From assembly GCA_021791715.1 (NCBI GenBank), contig JAJYWB010000001.1, positions 62,001 to 126,000 of the forward strand: a DNA stretch of 64,000 nucleotides. The letters run 5' to 3'. Made by a program: the position numbers and the translations under genes. Shown here piece by piece: positions 1-11,312 of the stretch. How positions within the stretch are numbered: the first letter of the stretch is position 1; every line of letters begins with the position of its first letter. Source of the stretch: Planctomycetota bacterium (GTDB taxonomy: Bacteria > Planctomycetota > Planctomycetia > Isosphaerales > Isosphaeraceae). The notes beneath the pieces were generated by a model that saw only the letters and a program-made list of their open reading frames with translations, was not told where the DNA came from and ran no database searches.

Positions 1-1
1 G

Positions 2-1069
2 GCGAAGAGCGAAGGGGTCGTGGCGCTCGAGCGATTCGGCGACAATCCCCCCAAGCCTGGCGATAAGCTTGAGGTCGTGGTCGATCGCTTTGACGAGGAC
101 GAGGGAATCCTGCTCCTTTCGCTTAAAGGAGACACCGTCGAGGCGAATTGGGAGAACCTCCGTCCCGGACTTGTCGTCGAGGCTCGTGTCGACAAAGTGA
201 ACAAGGGAGGCCTCGAGGTCGTCGTCGACGGGATCCGCGGCTTTTTGCCGATCGGTCAAATCGATATCAATCATGTCGTCGATCCGTCGATTTATATCAA
301 TCAGAAATTCGCGGTCGTCGTGACCGAGGCGGATCAGCGGAACAAGAACCTCGTCGTTTCGCGTCGTGAGCAGCTCGAGCGTGAGCGAGCCGAGGCGCGA
401 GCCAAGACTTGGACCGAGCTCGCCGAGGGGCAAATCCGCAAGGGGGTGGTGCGCTCGCTCAAGGAATACGGGGCGTTCGTCGATATCGGCGGGGTCGACG
501 GTCTGTTGCATGTCGGCGATACGAGTTGGACTCGAGTGAAGGATATATCCGCGCTTCTTAAAGTTGGACAAGAGGTTGAAGTCAAGATTCTTAAGATCGA
601 TCGCGAGACGCAAAAGATCGGCCTCGGTCTTAAGCAGTTGACCTCGAGCCCGTGGGATATGGTCGACGTCAACTACGCGCGGGGGATGACGGTCCCCGGC
701 AAGGTGACTCGATTGATGGAATTCGGCGCGTTCGTCGAGATCGAGCCGGGAGTCGAAGGGCTTGTACATATTTCGGAAATTTCTCCCAACAGAGTGCGTC
801 GCGTCGCGGATATCCTCAAGCCCGATCAGGAGGTCGAGGTGAGGATCCTTTCGATCGATTCCGAGGCCAAGAAGATCGCGCTTTCGCTCCGTCCTCTCGT
901 CGAGACGAAGCCCGCCGCGGCCGAGGAGGAGGACGAGGTCGACGAGGCGCCGCGTCCTCCCAAACCCGAACCCAAGATTCCCCTCAAAGGAGGGATCGGC
1001 GGAGGCAATCCGTTCTCGGCGCTGCTTAAAGACGCCAAAAACCAGTCGTCTCGGGATGACCAAAAATAA
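2..1069 (+). CDS. rpsA: 30S ribosomal protein S1, 3' part (truncated by window edge)
   Basis: This is the C-terminal part of an S1-type RNA-binding protein, which helps the 30S subunit capture and unfold mRNA. The frame is open to the left edge, so the true start lies outside; the GTG at 20 is internal, because the preceding codons (AKSEGV) already read as S1 sequence. Four S1 OB-fold repeats follow one another, roughly residues 1-45 (partial), 48-120, 133-210 and 218-295 counted from position 20. The last two carry the typical [17 protein letters not shown] and GLLHVGD/GLVHISE motifs. The final 50 residues are acidic and proline-rich. The 3' end overlaps argC on the other strand by 44 bp. 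Identity as an S1-repeat protein is certain; assignment as the main ribosomal S1 is very likely. Confidence 0.9.
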   Translation, partial: AKSEGVVALERFGDNPPKPGDKLEVVVDRFDEDEGILLLSLKGDTVEANWENLRPGLVVEARVDKVNKGGLEVVVDGIRGFLPIGQIDINHVVDPSIYINQKFAVVVTEADQRNKNLVVSRREQLERERAEARAKTWTELAEGQIRKGVVRSLKEYGAFVDIGGVDGLLHVGDTSWTRVKDISALLKVGQEVEVKILKIDRETQKIGLGLKQLTSSPWDMVDVNYARGMTVPGKVTRLMEFGAFVEIEPGVEGLVHISEISPNRVRRVADILKPDQEVEVRILSIDSEAKKIALSLRPLVETKPAAAEEEDEVDEAPRPPKPEPKIPLKGGIGGGNPFSALLKDAKNQSSRDDQK

Positions 1070-2042
1070 GATTCATGTTTTGAACCGCGACTCCGGCGGC
1101 GCCTTTTATCAAATTATCGAGGCACGAGAAGATAATGATTCGTCTGCGCACCACGCGCGGCGCGACGTCGCAAAAGTTTGTCCGCGCCGAATCCTTGGTC
1201 GCGGGAACGCCTGAGCGGACGCGGACGAACGGGCTATCGCGATAAAAGGATCGATATAGCTCGACGAGAGACGCCTCGGATACGGGGGACTTGGGTTCGG
1301 CGTGAATCGTCGCGTTGATCCCTCGATCCATCGGGATGAGGTGCGGGGTGAAGATCGTTTCAACCGATTCGCCGCCGATCTCGCTTAAAATGTGTTCGAT
1401 TTCGGGTGTATGTCGATGATTGCCGACGCTATACGCGACGACGCTTTCGTTACATTCGGGAAAATGAAGGTTCGGTTTGGGCGCCCTGCCCGCTCCCGAA
1501 ACCCCGCTCATCGCGTCGATGATGATCGATTTGGGATCGATGATCCCCTCGGCGACGAGCGGCGCCGCGCCCAGAATGCTCGCCGACGTGTAACAACCGG
1601 GGTTGGCGATCAAAGACGACTTGGGGATTCGATCGCGGAACAATTCGGGAAGGCCGTAAATCGCCTCGGCGAGGCCGGGGGGATCGGTGTGCGCGTGCCC
1701 GTACCATTGTTCATAAACCTGCGCGTTTTTGATGCGATAATCGGCGCTTAGGTCGATCACCTTCACGCCTTTTGATCGCAACGCGGGGACGACCTCGAGG
1801 CTCGCGGTGTGCGGCAAAGCGAGGAAGGCGAGATCGGCCTCGGCGGCGATCCGATCGGCGTCGAACGGTTCGCACGCGAGCGAGATCCTCCCCGCTAGGC
1901 TCGGATGCGATTCCTCGACCCGCGGCGCCTCGTCGCGCCGCGAGGTCGCGACCGTGATCCGTGCGTCGGGATGATTGAGAAGAATCTCGAAAAGCTCGCG
2001 CGCCGCGTACCCCGAGGCGCCAACGATCGCTATTCTTATCAT
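1026..2042 (-). CDS. argC: N-acetyl-gamma-glutamyl-phosphate reductase
   Basis: ArgC reduces N-acetylglutamyl-5-phosphate to the semialdehyde using NADPH, the third step of arginine synthesis, in the cytoplasm. The 338-residue length is normal. The N-terminus has the Rossmann motif [10 protein letters not shown] (8-17); the catalytic cysteine sits in NPGCYTSA at C150; the conserved GNHRHTPE segment, with a catalytic-type histidine, is near residue 215; the C-terminus ends with the typical [12 protein letters not shown] run. Its ATG overlaps the TGA of the upstream YfhO-like gene (ATGA, 2039-2042), so translation is probably coupled to that unrelated membrane protein. The 3' end runs 44 bp into rpsA on the opposite strand. 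No other arginine gene is visible nearby. Confidence 0.95.
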   Translation of the reverse strand: MIRIAIVGASGYAARELFEILLNHPDARITVATSRRDEAPRVEESHPSLAGRISLACEPFDADRIAAEADLAFLALPHTASLEVVPALRSKGVKVIDLSADYRIKNAQVYEQWYGHAHTDPPGLAEAIYGLPELFRDRIPKSSLIANPGCYTSASILGAAPLVAEGIIDPKSIIIDAMSGVSGAGRAPKPNLHFPECNESVVAYSVGNHRHTPEIEHILSEIGGESVETIFTPHLIPMDRGINATIHAEPKSPVSEASLVELYRSFYRDSPFVRVRSGVPATKDSARTNFCDVAPRVVRRRIIIFSCLDNLIKGAAGVAVQNMNLIFGHPETTGFWRL

Positions 2043-4624
2043 GTCAATTGTTCCTTAAATGTCTTTTGTTTTTCTGTCAATAGCAAACGTACATATAGAG
2101 ATGCTAAAAAGATCCAGGAGATCGCCGAGATCGCCGCGGCGGGGGCGAGTTCGGGGATATCGTAGGCGAGGTCGATCGTCCATTTTCCGGCGGCGGGGAT
2201 GCGAATCGTTTGCATTCCGCCGAGCGACGATTCGACCTTCATCGGGCGCGTCGTTCCGTTCGAGGTCGCTCGCGCGGTCCAACCGGGTACGGCGATTTGA
2301 GACACGACGACGATCGAAGGTTCGGAGCATTCGAACTCGATCGTCGAGCGTTCGGGGCGGCTCGACGCGCACTTAAGCGGCCGGGCGCGACGAACGACCT
2401 CGATCGCCTCGAGCGCCGCGGCGATATCGGATCGACCGATTCGTTTCTCGGAAATCTTTGAACTTAAAAGCATCTTGTCGCTTATGGATTTTTCGATTCG
2501 ATGGATCGAAGCTTCGTCGTCGACGAGCCGGGCTTTCGCGGTTTGGATCGAGGGGCGCCACAAGACGAAGCGAGATCCCCAGGCGCGATTGCGCGTCACC
2601 CATTTTGATCCGTAGAGCCACGAAGCGAGTTCGGGATCCTCGATCGTTCGCGATCGATCGACAATTGTTTGCGCGATCGCGGGAGGAATCGATCGGTTCC
2701 ATTCGACGGGATCGATGATGCGGATCGTCGCTCCCGCGGTTTTCATCGCGTTTTCAACGAGTTCGACGTTCCGCCTTGAAACGAGCGGAATCCTCGCCAA
2801 ATCGGCGAGGGGCTTGAGCTCGGGAAGATCGAGCGTGCGATAAGCGGCGATCGTACCGACATCGGCGACGATCGGCAGATTCCCGAGCGCAGCGACGACG
2901 CGCGTTCCTTCGGGCGATCGCGCCGCTTCGGCGAGAACAGGGCTCCGATCGATCAATCGGCTGATCGGCGCGGTCTCGATCCCTCGATGTCGATTCAAAA
3001 ACCAAAGATCCAAAAACGTTATGATAATAACAAGCGTTTTGAAAGATTCCGATCGTCGAACGAGCGCGGTCGAGGCGATCACGAGCGCGATCGCGAGCGC
3101 CGAGGGGGCGAGTTCGGCTCGATATATCAGATTTCGGACGCGATCGAATCGGATCCCGCCGGGAGGGGGATCGTCCCAGCCTTCGCGTGCGAGCGCCGTG
3201 ACGACGCGGACGTCGAGTTGTGGAGTCTTCGCTCCCTTCGCGGCCTCGGCGCTCGCGACCCGCGACCAGGGCGCCGCTCCGAAGATCGACGCTCGAATCG
3301 AACTCGGCGGAATCGCGGTCGACCCCGATTCGGAAGAAGAGATCATTATTTCTACAATAGATAATGAAAGAGCGATCCATAATATCAAGATTGTTGCGAA
3401 GGCGAGGATATCGCGGGTCGGTTTTTTCCACGATTTGATCGAATCGAACCCGAGCCCCGCGGCGAACGCGAGCGCGAGATCGGCGATCACTCCCCACCTC
3501 GCCTGAGCGCGGAAGAACGAAAACCCGGGAAGGTTGACGAGCAAGCGAAACCCTGGAACGTAAGGCCCGAGGCTCAAGATCGAAGCCGCGATCGAAAGCG
3601 CGGCGAGGCGGCGAACCGTCGCGTCGCTACGAATTCCAATAATAAATATACGTAAGGAAAATAATAGTGGGAATAATCCCAGGTATGATAATAATTCTTC
3701 GGGCGCGGTTCGGAACGGATCCCACACGACGGGACGCCAGAGGGGGGATCGATGAAACAGCGCCGGCGCCGCGTAACAAACGAGATGCAAGGGCGTTTGG
3801 GCGAATCCCGCGAGATACGTGAAATCGCGATCGGAACTGGAAAGTCGCGCCAGGTTATACGTGGGAATCAGTTGGATCGCCGAGAGCGGAAAACACGCGA
3901 AGACCGCCAAGACGATCCGCGCGAATCCCGCCGAAAGCTTTCGATCGGCGATCAATCGTTCGATCAGATCATGCATGCCAATTAGTAATACAGAGATCTG
4001 GGTATAAAAGGCGATCTGGAAATGCCCGGGGAGGGTTTGAAGCGCGAGGATCGCGGCGAGTGCGATCGCGGCGCGGCCTTTCTTGTTTCCGCTGAGCACG
4101 AGGGGGCAAACACCCCAAGCCCAGGGGAGCCAGCTCGCTGTGGAATAGCCCCATTGATGGGGGATGTGCGCGATAAAGAATCCCGAACACGACCAGGCGA
4201 TCGCGGCGAAGACCGAGCCCCACGGCGATACGCCCCAGCGACGTGCTCCCCAGGCAGCCCCGTACGCTCCAAACAGCGTGTGAGCGATTAAGCTGAGCGT
4301 GTAGCCGATCTCGGTTGAAGGAAGGCCGTAAAAGAGCCAGTGAGGCGGGTAAAACACCCCCATTTGGCTTTCCGCCAGGCCTGGAAAGCCAAAACCCCAG
4401 TTGGCGTTCCACAAAGGCGGGCGCCCCGCCTTGAATGCGCGCGAAAGCTCGGCCATCAGGCCGATCGTAAAGTTCGTCACGTCGCCGCCGACAGGCTCGG
4501 CGCAGCCGAAACCGATCGGCCACAGCCACGCGATCACCGCGAACGTGAGCACGATCGTAGGTATCACGAGAGGTCGTCGATCAATACGATCTTTTAGATT
4601 GGCCAAGCTGCTCATTTTGTTCAT
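2039..4624 (-). CDS. YfhO-like multi-pass membrane protein
   Basis: A large integral membrane protein resembling the bacterial YfhO family, whose members are thought to act in glycosylation of surface polymers, like GT-C-fold proteins. About a dozen hydrophobic segments lie in the N-terminal 450 residues, including the motif pair around GGDVTNF and PLWNANWGFGFP that recurs in modified form in the second YfhO-like gene at 28.3 kb. A soluble C-terminal part contains a YfhO-type APVPGWTARATSNG-like stretch (VPGWTAR) before a final membrane helix. ATG 4624 was chosen; a TTG at 4651 would add nine residues and ATG 4615 would remove three. No clear ribosome binding site is seen for any of them. argC is translationally coupled downstream. 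The substrate is unknown. Confidence 0.75.
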   Translation of the reverse strand: MNKMSSLANLKDRIDRRPLVIPTIVLTFAVIAWLWPIGFGCAEPVGGDVTNFTIGLMAELSRAFKAGRPPLWNANWGFGFPGLAESQMGVFYPPHWLFYGLPSTEIGYTLSLIAHTLFGAYGAAWGARRWGVSPWGSVFAAIAWSCSGFFIAHIPHQWGYSTASWLPWAWGVCPLVLSGNKKGRAAIALAAILALQTLPGHFQIAFYTQISVLLIGMHDLIERLIADRKLSAGFARIVLAVFACFPLSAIQLIPTYNLARLSSSDRDFTYLAGFAQTPLHLVCYAAPALFHRSPLWRPVVWDPFRTAPEELLSYLGLFPLLFSLRIFIIGIRSDATVRRLAALSIAASILSLGPYVPGFRLLVNLPGFSFFRAQARWGVIADLALAFAAGLGFDSIKSWKKPTRDILAFATILILWIALSLSIVEIMISSSESGSTAIPPSSIRASIFGAAPWSRVASAEAAKGAKTPQLDVRVVTALAREGWDDPPPGGIRFDRVRNLIYRAELAPSALAIALVIASTALVRRSESFKTLVIIITFLDLWFLNRHRGIETAPISRLIDRSPVLAEAARSPEGTRVVAALGNLPIVADVGTIAAYRTLDLPELKPLADLARIPLVSRRNVELVENAMKTAGATIRIIDPVEWNRSIPPAIAQTIVDRSRTIEDPELASWLYGSKWVTRNRAWGSRFVLWRPSIQTAKARLVDDEASIHRIEKSISDKMLLSSKISEKRIGRSDIAAALEAIEVVRRARPLKCASSRPERSTIEFECSEPSIVVVSQIAVPGWTARATSNGTTRPMKVESSLGGMQTIRIPAAGKWTIDLAYDIPELAPAAAISAISWIFLASLYVRLLLTEKQKTFKEQLT

Positions 4625-4902
4625 TTTAAAGAACGGCTGGAAATCGATCAAAATGGATCCGGTTTTCGTGGTCGATCGTGAGGTAATTCTTACAAAAATT
4701 CGATTCTTTGCTCGAAATCGGCTTAAAGACGAATCGGGCGAGATTGCTTTCGATAATTTTAAAGTGTCGCCTCATAGGGAGTTCCGTAATAATCGTTGAT
4801 TTTTCTCAAGTTTCGCGGTCAAGACGGCACGGAGGATGCGTTATGGATTAAAAGTCCGATCGTTCCAGGGTGAATGGAAGCGCCCTTACGAAGGAGCCTA
4901 TC

Positions 4903-5103
4903 ATGTTGGTATTGAGCAGGAAGCTCGGTGAGCGGTTTCAAATCGGCGAGGATGTTAGGATCACGATCGTCCGGATCGACCGCCATTCGGTTCGGATCGG
5001 CGTCGAGGCGCCGGGCGACGTCACGGTCGTCCGCGAGGAAATCCACGACGAACTCGAAGGACGATTCAACACCTCCAAAACGTGGCGTTCCGAGCCCTTT
5101 TGA
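4903..5103 (+). CDS. csrA: Carbon storage regulator CsrA, RNA-binding
   Basis: CsrA is a small dimeric protein that binds GGA motifs in mRNA leaders and controls translation and stability. The 66-residue product starts MLVLSRKLGERF, the family hallmark, and has the RNA-contacting R44 in VVREE. The start at 4903 is set by a strong ribosome binding site, AAGGAG at 4891-4896 with six bases of spacing; an upstream in-frame ATG at 4870 would add 11 residues that do not fit the family. The last 15 residues are not conserved in the family. The gene stands alone, divergent from the YfhO-like gene. No flagellar genes (fliW, flagellin), its common neighbours, are in the window. Confidence 0.95.
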   Translation: MLVLSRKLGERFQIGEDVRITIVRIDRHSVRIGVEAPGDVTVVREEIHDELEGRFNTSKTWRSEPF

Positions 5104-5169
5104 TCGCGATGAAAGACGGCGAGAATCGGTCCGAGTTTCGTAGATCGACTCTCGACTCGGTCTTTCATT

Positions 5170-5207
5170 CGATCGACATTCGCTGCGAAGCCTCGATCGT
5201 CTTTTTT
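5170..5207 (+). terminator. Probable rho-independent terminator of csrA
   Basis: Inverted arms CGATCGA (5170-5176) and TCGATCG (5193-5199) enclose a loop with a smaller TTCGC/GCGAA dyad and are followed by TCTTTTTT (5200-5207). A second, longer imperfect inverted repeat begins just before it: ATGAAAGAC (5109-5117) pairs with GTCTTTCAT (5160-5168). Confidence 0.5.
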
Positions 5208-5347
5208 CTTTCACGATCTCCCGCATCAGTTAATATCGATCCGAAGCTTGAGGGAGACGAAGCCTCGGATCGTTGATGTCGATATTGATTTTAACGATCA
5301 TCCATAAACGCGCGTGAGATTCACCCCTCCGGGAGGATCGGGTGATC

Positions 5348-6436
5348 TTACGCCGGCTTGTGGATCAGTTTAGTCACTCGCCCCGTCGGCACCCATTCGA
5401 CCACGAAGATATTGCCGTCGCGGTCGAAGCAAGCGTCGTGCGGGTGGATGAACTTGCCGGGTTTCCATTCGTCGGGACGGCCGCGCATTTTGAATCCGTC
5501 GAGCACGCGCTTCGTCCACTCGGGATCGTAGCCCAGGTGTTCGATCACCTTTTGATTCTTGTCAAAAAGAGTGACCCGCGCGTGGAGATCGGGGACGAGG
5601 AGAACCTCGCCGCGGATATCGAAATGCGCCGGGAAACTGACGTCGTGATCGAACCGAACGTGTTTGCCGTCGAGCGTGAAATACTGCAACCGAGCGTTGG
5701 CGCGATCGGCGACGACGAGCAGAGGATCGCGGCCGGGACGATCGTCGAGCCAGAGCCCGTGCGGCGTTTTGAACTTGCCGGGCTCTTCGCCCAAGCCCCC
5801 CCACGATCGAACCCATTTGGCGTCTTTATCATACTGATGAATATAATTCGACCCGTAACCGTCGGCGATATAAAATCCGCCGTCGGGCGAGAACGCGACG
5901 TTCGTCGGGCTGTAGGGGGTTTTGGGGTCTTTGTAATACCCCGGCTCCTCGGGACGTCCCTTGCTCCAAACGTGTTCGCCCTTGAGATTCGTTTTCACGA
6001 CGATCGCGTGCTTGATGTCCGAAAGATAAAGGAATTCTTCGTTCCCCTCTTTGCGGACGTCGATTCCGTGTCCCCCTCCCGAATATTCCTTGCCGAACGA
6101 GCGCACGTAGACCCCTTCGGGATCGAACACGACGATCGAATCCATCGGTTCGGGAACAAGCGTGCGATGTTTGATGTAAACGAATCCGTCGTGATCGATC
6201 GTCACGCCGTGCGTTTCGCCCCAGCGGATCGAATCGGGGAGTTTTCCCCAGCCGTGTTCGCACTCGTATCGGTATTCGCCCGACCCGACGACCGCCCTCC
6301 GCGATTCCGATTTGTCGGCCGCTCGGACGAACGGCGCCGCCAGCGGAGTCGCGATCGCCGCGGTCCCCGCAGCAACCAGAAATCGTCTGCGATTCGGCGA
6401 ATCGATCGCCGGTTCTTGCTTATCGTTCGGTTCCAT
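5348..6436 (-). CDS. Tat-exported NHL-repeat (beta-propeller) protein
   Basis: Predicted secreted six-bladed beta-propeller of the NHL-repeat type, similar in layout to the peptidyl-alpha-hydroxyglycine alpha-amidating lyase family, though the enzymatic activity is not shown. The N-terminus carries a twin-arginine signal (NRRRFLVAAGTAAIA, then APFVRAAD). Repeats with the pattern GVxxDxxGxxYIxD-like occur throughout (GVTIDHDGFVYI, NVAFSPDGGFYIADG, GLWLDDRPGRDPLLVVADR, HDACFDRDGNIFVVEW). ATG 6436 is preceded by GAGCGAGG about eight bases upstream; the ATG-like codon further out at 6475 would place 13 residues before the Tat signal and is unlikely. It is the last gene of a minus-strand run after ligA, separated by 214 bp that contain a duplicated ligA end. 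Confidence 0.8.
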   Translation of the reverse strand: MEPNDKQEPAIDSPNRRRFLVAAGTAAIATPLAAPFVRAADKSESRRAVVGSGEYRYECEHGWGKLPDSIRWGETHGVTIDHDGFVYIKHRTLVPEPMDSIVVFDPEGVYVRSFGKEYSGGGHGIDVRKEGNEEFLYLSDIKHAIVVKTNLKGEHVWSKGRPEEPGYYKDPKTPYSPTNVAFSPDGGFYIADGYGSNYIHQYDKDAKWVRSWGGLGEEPGKFKTPHGLWLDDRPGRDPLLVVADRANARLQYFTLDGKHVRFDHDVSFPAHFDIRGEVLLVPDLHARVTLFDKNQKVIEHLGYDPEWTKRVLDGFKMRGRPDEWKPGKFIHPHDACFDRDGNIFVVEWVPTGRVTKLIHKPA

Positions 6437-6506
6437 GGATACGCCTCGCTCGAAAAATCGGTGGGGTTTGCTCAATACGCTCCATCATACGCCTTTGGAA
6501 CCTCCC

Positions 6507-6527
6507 CGGGCGAGACTCGACCGCCCG
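6507..6527 (-). other. Short perfect hairpin between ligA and the NHL gene
   Basis: CGGGCG (6507-6512) and CGCCCG (6522-6527) form a 6-bp GC stem with a 9-base loop, just upstream of the NHL gene and downstream of ligA. No T-run follows on either strand, so it could be a leader hairpin or a weak terminator. Confidence 0.3.
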
Positions 6528-6555
6528 AGACTTACTCAATTCCATAACGATCATT

Positions 6556-8699
<2,144 letters not shown>

Positions 8700-8765
8700 T
8701 TATCCCCCGTGCTCTCGATCGCGTTCGCGACGAACGCTCAACGCTTTAAAAGAGTGTATATTCGC

Positions 8766-9080
8766 TTACTTTTTGTTTCGATCGGCGTCGCGGTCGTTAT
8801 TCGTTCGATCAAACTTGTCGTCGGCGAGCATCGCGATCACCGATAAAACCAGCATGATCACGAATTCGATCCCGATGATCAACGGACCCGATCGGTCGAG
8901 CCAATCGGAAAACGCCTGGTTTGAAGGCTTCCGTTTCAGCTCGGGATGATTCATCAAGCCCATCTCATAATAAGGAATCACCAGATACGCGAAGATCGTG
9001 ATAACGAACAGCACGCTCACGATCAGCAGAAAGAAATAAAACGGATTCGGAAATAACGGTTTACGATTCGTTCCAGCCAT
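8766..9080 (-). CDS. Hypothetical small membrane protein, two helices
   Basis: A 104-residue protein of unknown function. Two hydrophobic helices are evident, about residues 14-36 (YFFLLIVSVLFVITIFAYLV) and 66-86 (LIIGIEFVIMLVLSVIAML), separated by a charged loop with PELKRKPSNQ; the C-terminal tail is strongly charged. The predicted topology is an inner-membrane hairpin. It lies between ndk and ligA on the same strand, 69 bp from ligA, and is retained here as real because its frame has clear membrane-protein composition and fits an otherwise empty gap. No functional inference is justified. Confidence 0.75.
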   Translation of the reverse strand: MAGTNRKPLFPNPFYFFLLIVSVLFVITIFAYLVIPYYEMGLMNHPELKRKPSNQAFSDWLDRSGPLIIGIEFVIMLVLSVIAMLADDKFDRTNNDRDADRNKK

Positions 9081-9120
9081 CTGTTAAGTTCTCAATTGTT
9101 TAAATCAATCGGCCGAGGTC

Positions 9121-9210
9121 GATCGCGATTCGGATCGGCGGCGATTTCGGTGGAGTCGAAACCATGAAGCGAAGCATATCGATCGTGAATCGGAACGGCG
9201 GCGATTTCGA
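9121..9210. repeat. Diverged direct repeat downstream of ndk
   Basis: A 30-bp segment at 9121-9150 recurs at 9181-9210 with four mismatches, a 60-bp period. The common core is CGGCGGCGATTTCG. It lies in the gap between ndk and the small membrane protein gene and encodes nothing recognisable. Confidence 0.6.
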
Positions 9211-9214
9211 TTCG

Positions 9215-9243
9215 GCCGAGAGGGGATGAAACCTCCTCTCGGC
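9215..9243 (-). terminator. Hairpin downstream of ndk, possible terminator
   Basis: GCCGAGAGG (9215-9223) pairs perfectly with CCTCTCGGC (9235-9243) around an 11-base loop, 38 bp past the ndk stop. There is no T-run, so it may act with Rho, protect a 3' end or be a weak terminator. Confidence 0.4.
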
Positions 9244-9281
9244 GCCCTAAAAATCGAGCTTCCCTAATAATCGAGCTTTGA

Positions 9282-9737
9282 TCAAACGCCGGCGTCGACC
9301 CAATCGTTCGCGGCGAGTTCGTACGAAACGAGTTCCTCGGGCTTGAACCAAAGCGCGATCTCACGCTCGGCCGATTCGGCGCCGTCGCTGCCGTGAACGA
9401 GGTTGTTCTGCTTGCTGATCGAAAAATCGCCGCGAATTGTTCCAGGCGCCGCCGACGCTCCGTTTGTCGCCCCCAACATGCTCCGCACGACCGCGATCGC
9501 CTCGTTCCCCTCGAGCACGCCGACCGCGACCGGACCCGACGTGATGAACGACAGCAGCCCCTCGAAAAACGGCTTCCCCTTGTGCTCGGCGTAATGCCGT
9601 TCACCCGTCGCGCGGTCGACCTTCATCAACTTGAGCGCGACGATCTTCAGCCCCTTCGCCTCGAATCGCCGCAAAATCTCGCCCGTCAATCGCCGCTGCA
9701 CGCAATCGGGCTTCATAATAATCAACGTTCGCTGCAT
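9282..9737 (-). CDS. ndk: Nucleoside diphosphate kinase
   Basis: Ndk transfers the gamma phosphate between nucleoside triphosphates and diphosphates through a phosphohistidine. The 151-residue product starts MQRTLIIMKPD, as usual, and has the active-site histidine H115 in NNLVHGSDGAESAEREI. Length and motifs are normal, with a variant MRSMLGATNGASAAPGTIRGDF region in the nucleotide-binding loop. It sits between the JAMM protease gene and the small membrane protein gene on the same strand. Confidence 0.97.
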   Translation of the reverse strand: MQRTLIIMKPDCVQRRLTGEILRRFEAKGLKIVALKLMKVDRATGERHYAEHKGKPFFEGLLSFITSGPVAVGVLEGNEAIAVVRSMLGATNGASAAPGTIRGDFSISKQNNLVHGSDGAESAEREIALWFKPEELVSYELAANDWVDAGV

Positions 9738-9846
9738 CGTTCACTCTCTAAAAGGAACATCGGTTTTCCCGTCGATTCGGCCTACCGGGCCCGCGGCGCC
9801 CGCCGATCGCTCGGCGTCGCATCGTTGAATCGAAGGAATCATCAAT

Positions 9847-10350
9847 TTACATACTCGACGACGATTCGACAACCGCCGACGACGAGCCGCCGTCTTCACC
9901 CACGCTCAACGCGATCTCGTCGAAACAACCCTCGCCGAGCCGCCACGCCCGAACCTCGGCCTTCCCGCTCGCCAACGACACGATGATTCTCGGCGTGTCG
10001 CCGTAATAATTCTCGGCGAGATCGACCCGGCTTGGAATCGGCGCGGTCGACGGATGCGAATGATAGATCGCTCCGATATCACCGCGGCTTTCGCGGATCG
10101 CTCGCACGGCGCTGATCAGGTCGCGACGGTCCGCGGTATACCGTACGCGACTTTGATCTTCGTTCCGAAGCGGATAAATCGAATCGATCGCGCCCCGCAC
10201 CGCTCCCAAAAGCCCGCAGCATTCGAGGGGGGACTCGCGTTCCGCGTGCGCGATCATCGCGTCGAAAATCGCTCGCGGGATTTCGAGCCGCAAGCGATCG
10301 CGAAATCGAGGCTCGTCTGCGTCTCCGGCGGAATTCGGCTCGTCGCTCAT
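9847..10350 (-). CDS. JAMM/MPN+ (M67) metalloprotease
   Basis: A zinc peptidase of the JAB/JAMM family. The catalytic set is complete: E43 in PLECCGLL, then H97 and H99 in [12 protein letters not shown], with D110. Bacterial members coupled to cysteine synthase (for example mycobacterial Mec) release cysteine from the C-terminus of a ubiquitin-like sulfur carrier (CysO). Here the ATG overlaps the cysK stop (ATGA, 10347-10350), which supports a role in carrier-dependent cysteine synthesis; no ThiS/CysO-like carrier or MoeB-like activator is visible in the window. The last 20 residues are serine-rich and unlike the family core. Confidence 0.85.
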   Translation of the reverse strand: MSDEPNSAGDADEPRFRDRLRLEIPRAIFDAMIAHAERESPLECCGLLGAVRGAIDSIYPLRNEDQSRVRYTADRRDLISAVRAIRESRGDIGAIYHSHPSTAPIPSRVDLAENYYGDTPRIIVSLASGKAEVRAWRLGEGCFDEIALSVGEDGGSSSAVVESSSSM

Positions 10351-11312
10351 TCGGGATAAAGCGGGGTTGATAGATACCGTTCTCCCAGATCGGGCAACAC
10401 GACGACGAGGAGCTTATCCTTATTTTCAGGACGACGAGCGATCTGGAGCGCCCCCGCGACCGCCGCGCCGCACGAAATACCGCACAGCATCCCCTCCTCG
10501 CGAGCCAGCCGTCGCGCCATCTCGAACGCCTCGTCGTCTCGTACGAGCGCCACCTCGTCGATGATCGAAACGTTGAGATTATCGGGAATGAAACCCGCCC
10601 CCAACCCCTGCAGCTTATGCGAACCCGGCTTGAGCGGTTTTCCCGCCATTTTCTGGGTGATCACCGGCGAGTTCTCGGGTTCGACCGCGACGACCTGAAC
10701 GCTCGGCTTGCGCTCTTTAAGAACCTCGCCGCAGCCCGTGATCGTCCCTCCCGTGCCGACTCCGCAAACGAGGATGTCGATCTCGCCGTCGGTATCGCGC
10801 CAAATTTCCTCGGCGGTCGTGGCGCGATGAATCGCGGGATTCGCCGGATTCTTAAATTGCTGCGGCATATATGCGTTGGGATTCGACTCGACGATCTCCT
10901 CGGCTTTGCGAACCGCTCCTGGCATTCCCTCGGCGGCGGGGGTCAGCACGATCTCGGCGCCGAACGCTTTGAGCAACCGGCGACGTTCCAGGCTCATGCT
11001 TTCGGGCATCGTCACCAACAATTTATAACCGCGCGCGGCGCACGTGAACGCGAGCCCGATTCCCGTGTTTCCGCTCGTCGGCTCGACGATCAGCGTATCG
11101 GGCTTGATTTTGCCGGCGGCCTCGGCCGCGGCGATCATCGCCACGCCGATTCGGTCCTTGACCGACCAGAGCGGGTTGAAATTTTCGAGCTTGGCGACCA
11201 TTCGCGCGTGCGCGCCCGCGCTGACGCGCCTCAATTTGATAAGCGGCGTGTTGCCGATCGTCTGGGTGATGTCGTCGTAAATCCTACCCCTGGTCCATTC
11301 GCTGATCGCCAT
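10347..11312 (-). CDS. cysK: Cysteine synthase (O-acetylserine/phosphoserine sulfhydrylase family)
   Basis: PLP-dependent enzyme forming cysteine from an activated serine and a sulfide donor. The PLP lysine is K52 in SVKDRIG; the substrate loop PTSGNTGIG and the phosphate-binding [10 protein letters not shown] loop are intact; the C-terminal SCGAAV segment is present. The sequence before the lysine reads [11 protein letters not shown], where the family usually has small residues, so substrate preference could differ from standard CysK. ATG 11312 has a GAGGAG site eight bases upstream. The coupled JAMM protease downstream makes a CysM-like, carrier-dependent reaction plausible, but sulfide use is equally possible. 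Confidence 0.9.
   Translation of the reverse strand: MAISEWTRGRIYDDITQTIGNTPLIKLRRVSAGAHARMVAKLENFNPLWSVKDRIGVAMIAAAEAAGKIKPDTLIVEPTSGNTGIGLAFTCAARGYKLLVTMPESMSLERRRLLKAFGAEIVLTPAAEGMPGAVRKAEEIVESNPNAYMPQQFKNPANPAIHRATTAEEIWRDTDGEIDILVCGVGTGGTITGCGEVLKERKPSVQVVAVEPENSPVITQKMAGKPLKPGSHKLQGLGAGFIPDNLNVSIIDEVALVRDDEAFEMARRLAREEGMLCGISCGAAVAGALQIARRPENKDKLLVVVLPDLGERYLSTPLYPE

Noticed and set aside
5342-6547. 401-codon plus-strand open frame
   Set aside because: It is antisense to the NHL-repeat Tat protein, has no recognisable motif, and arises from complementary codon use.
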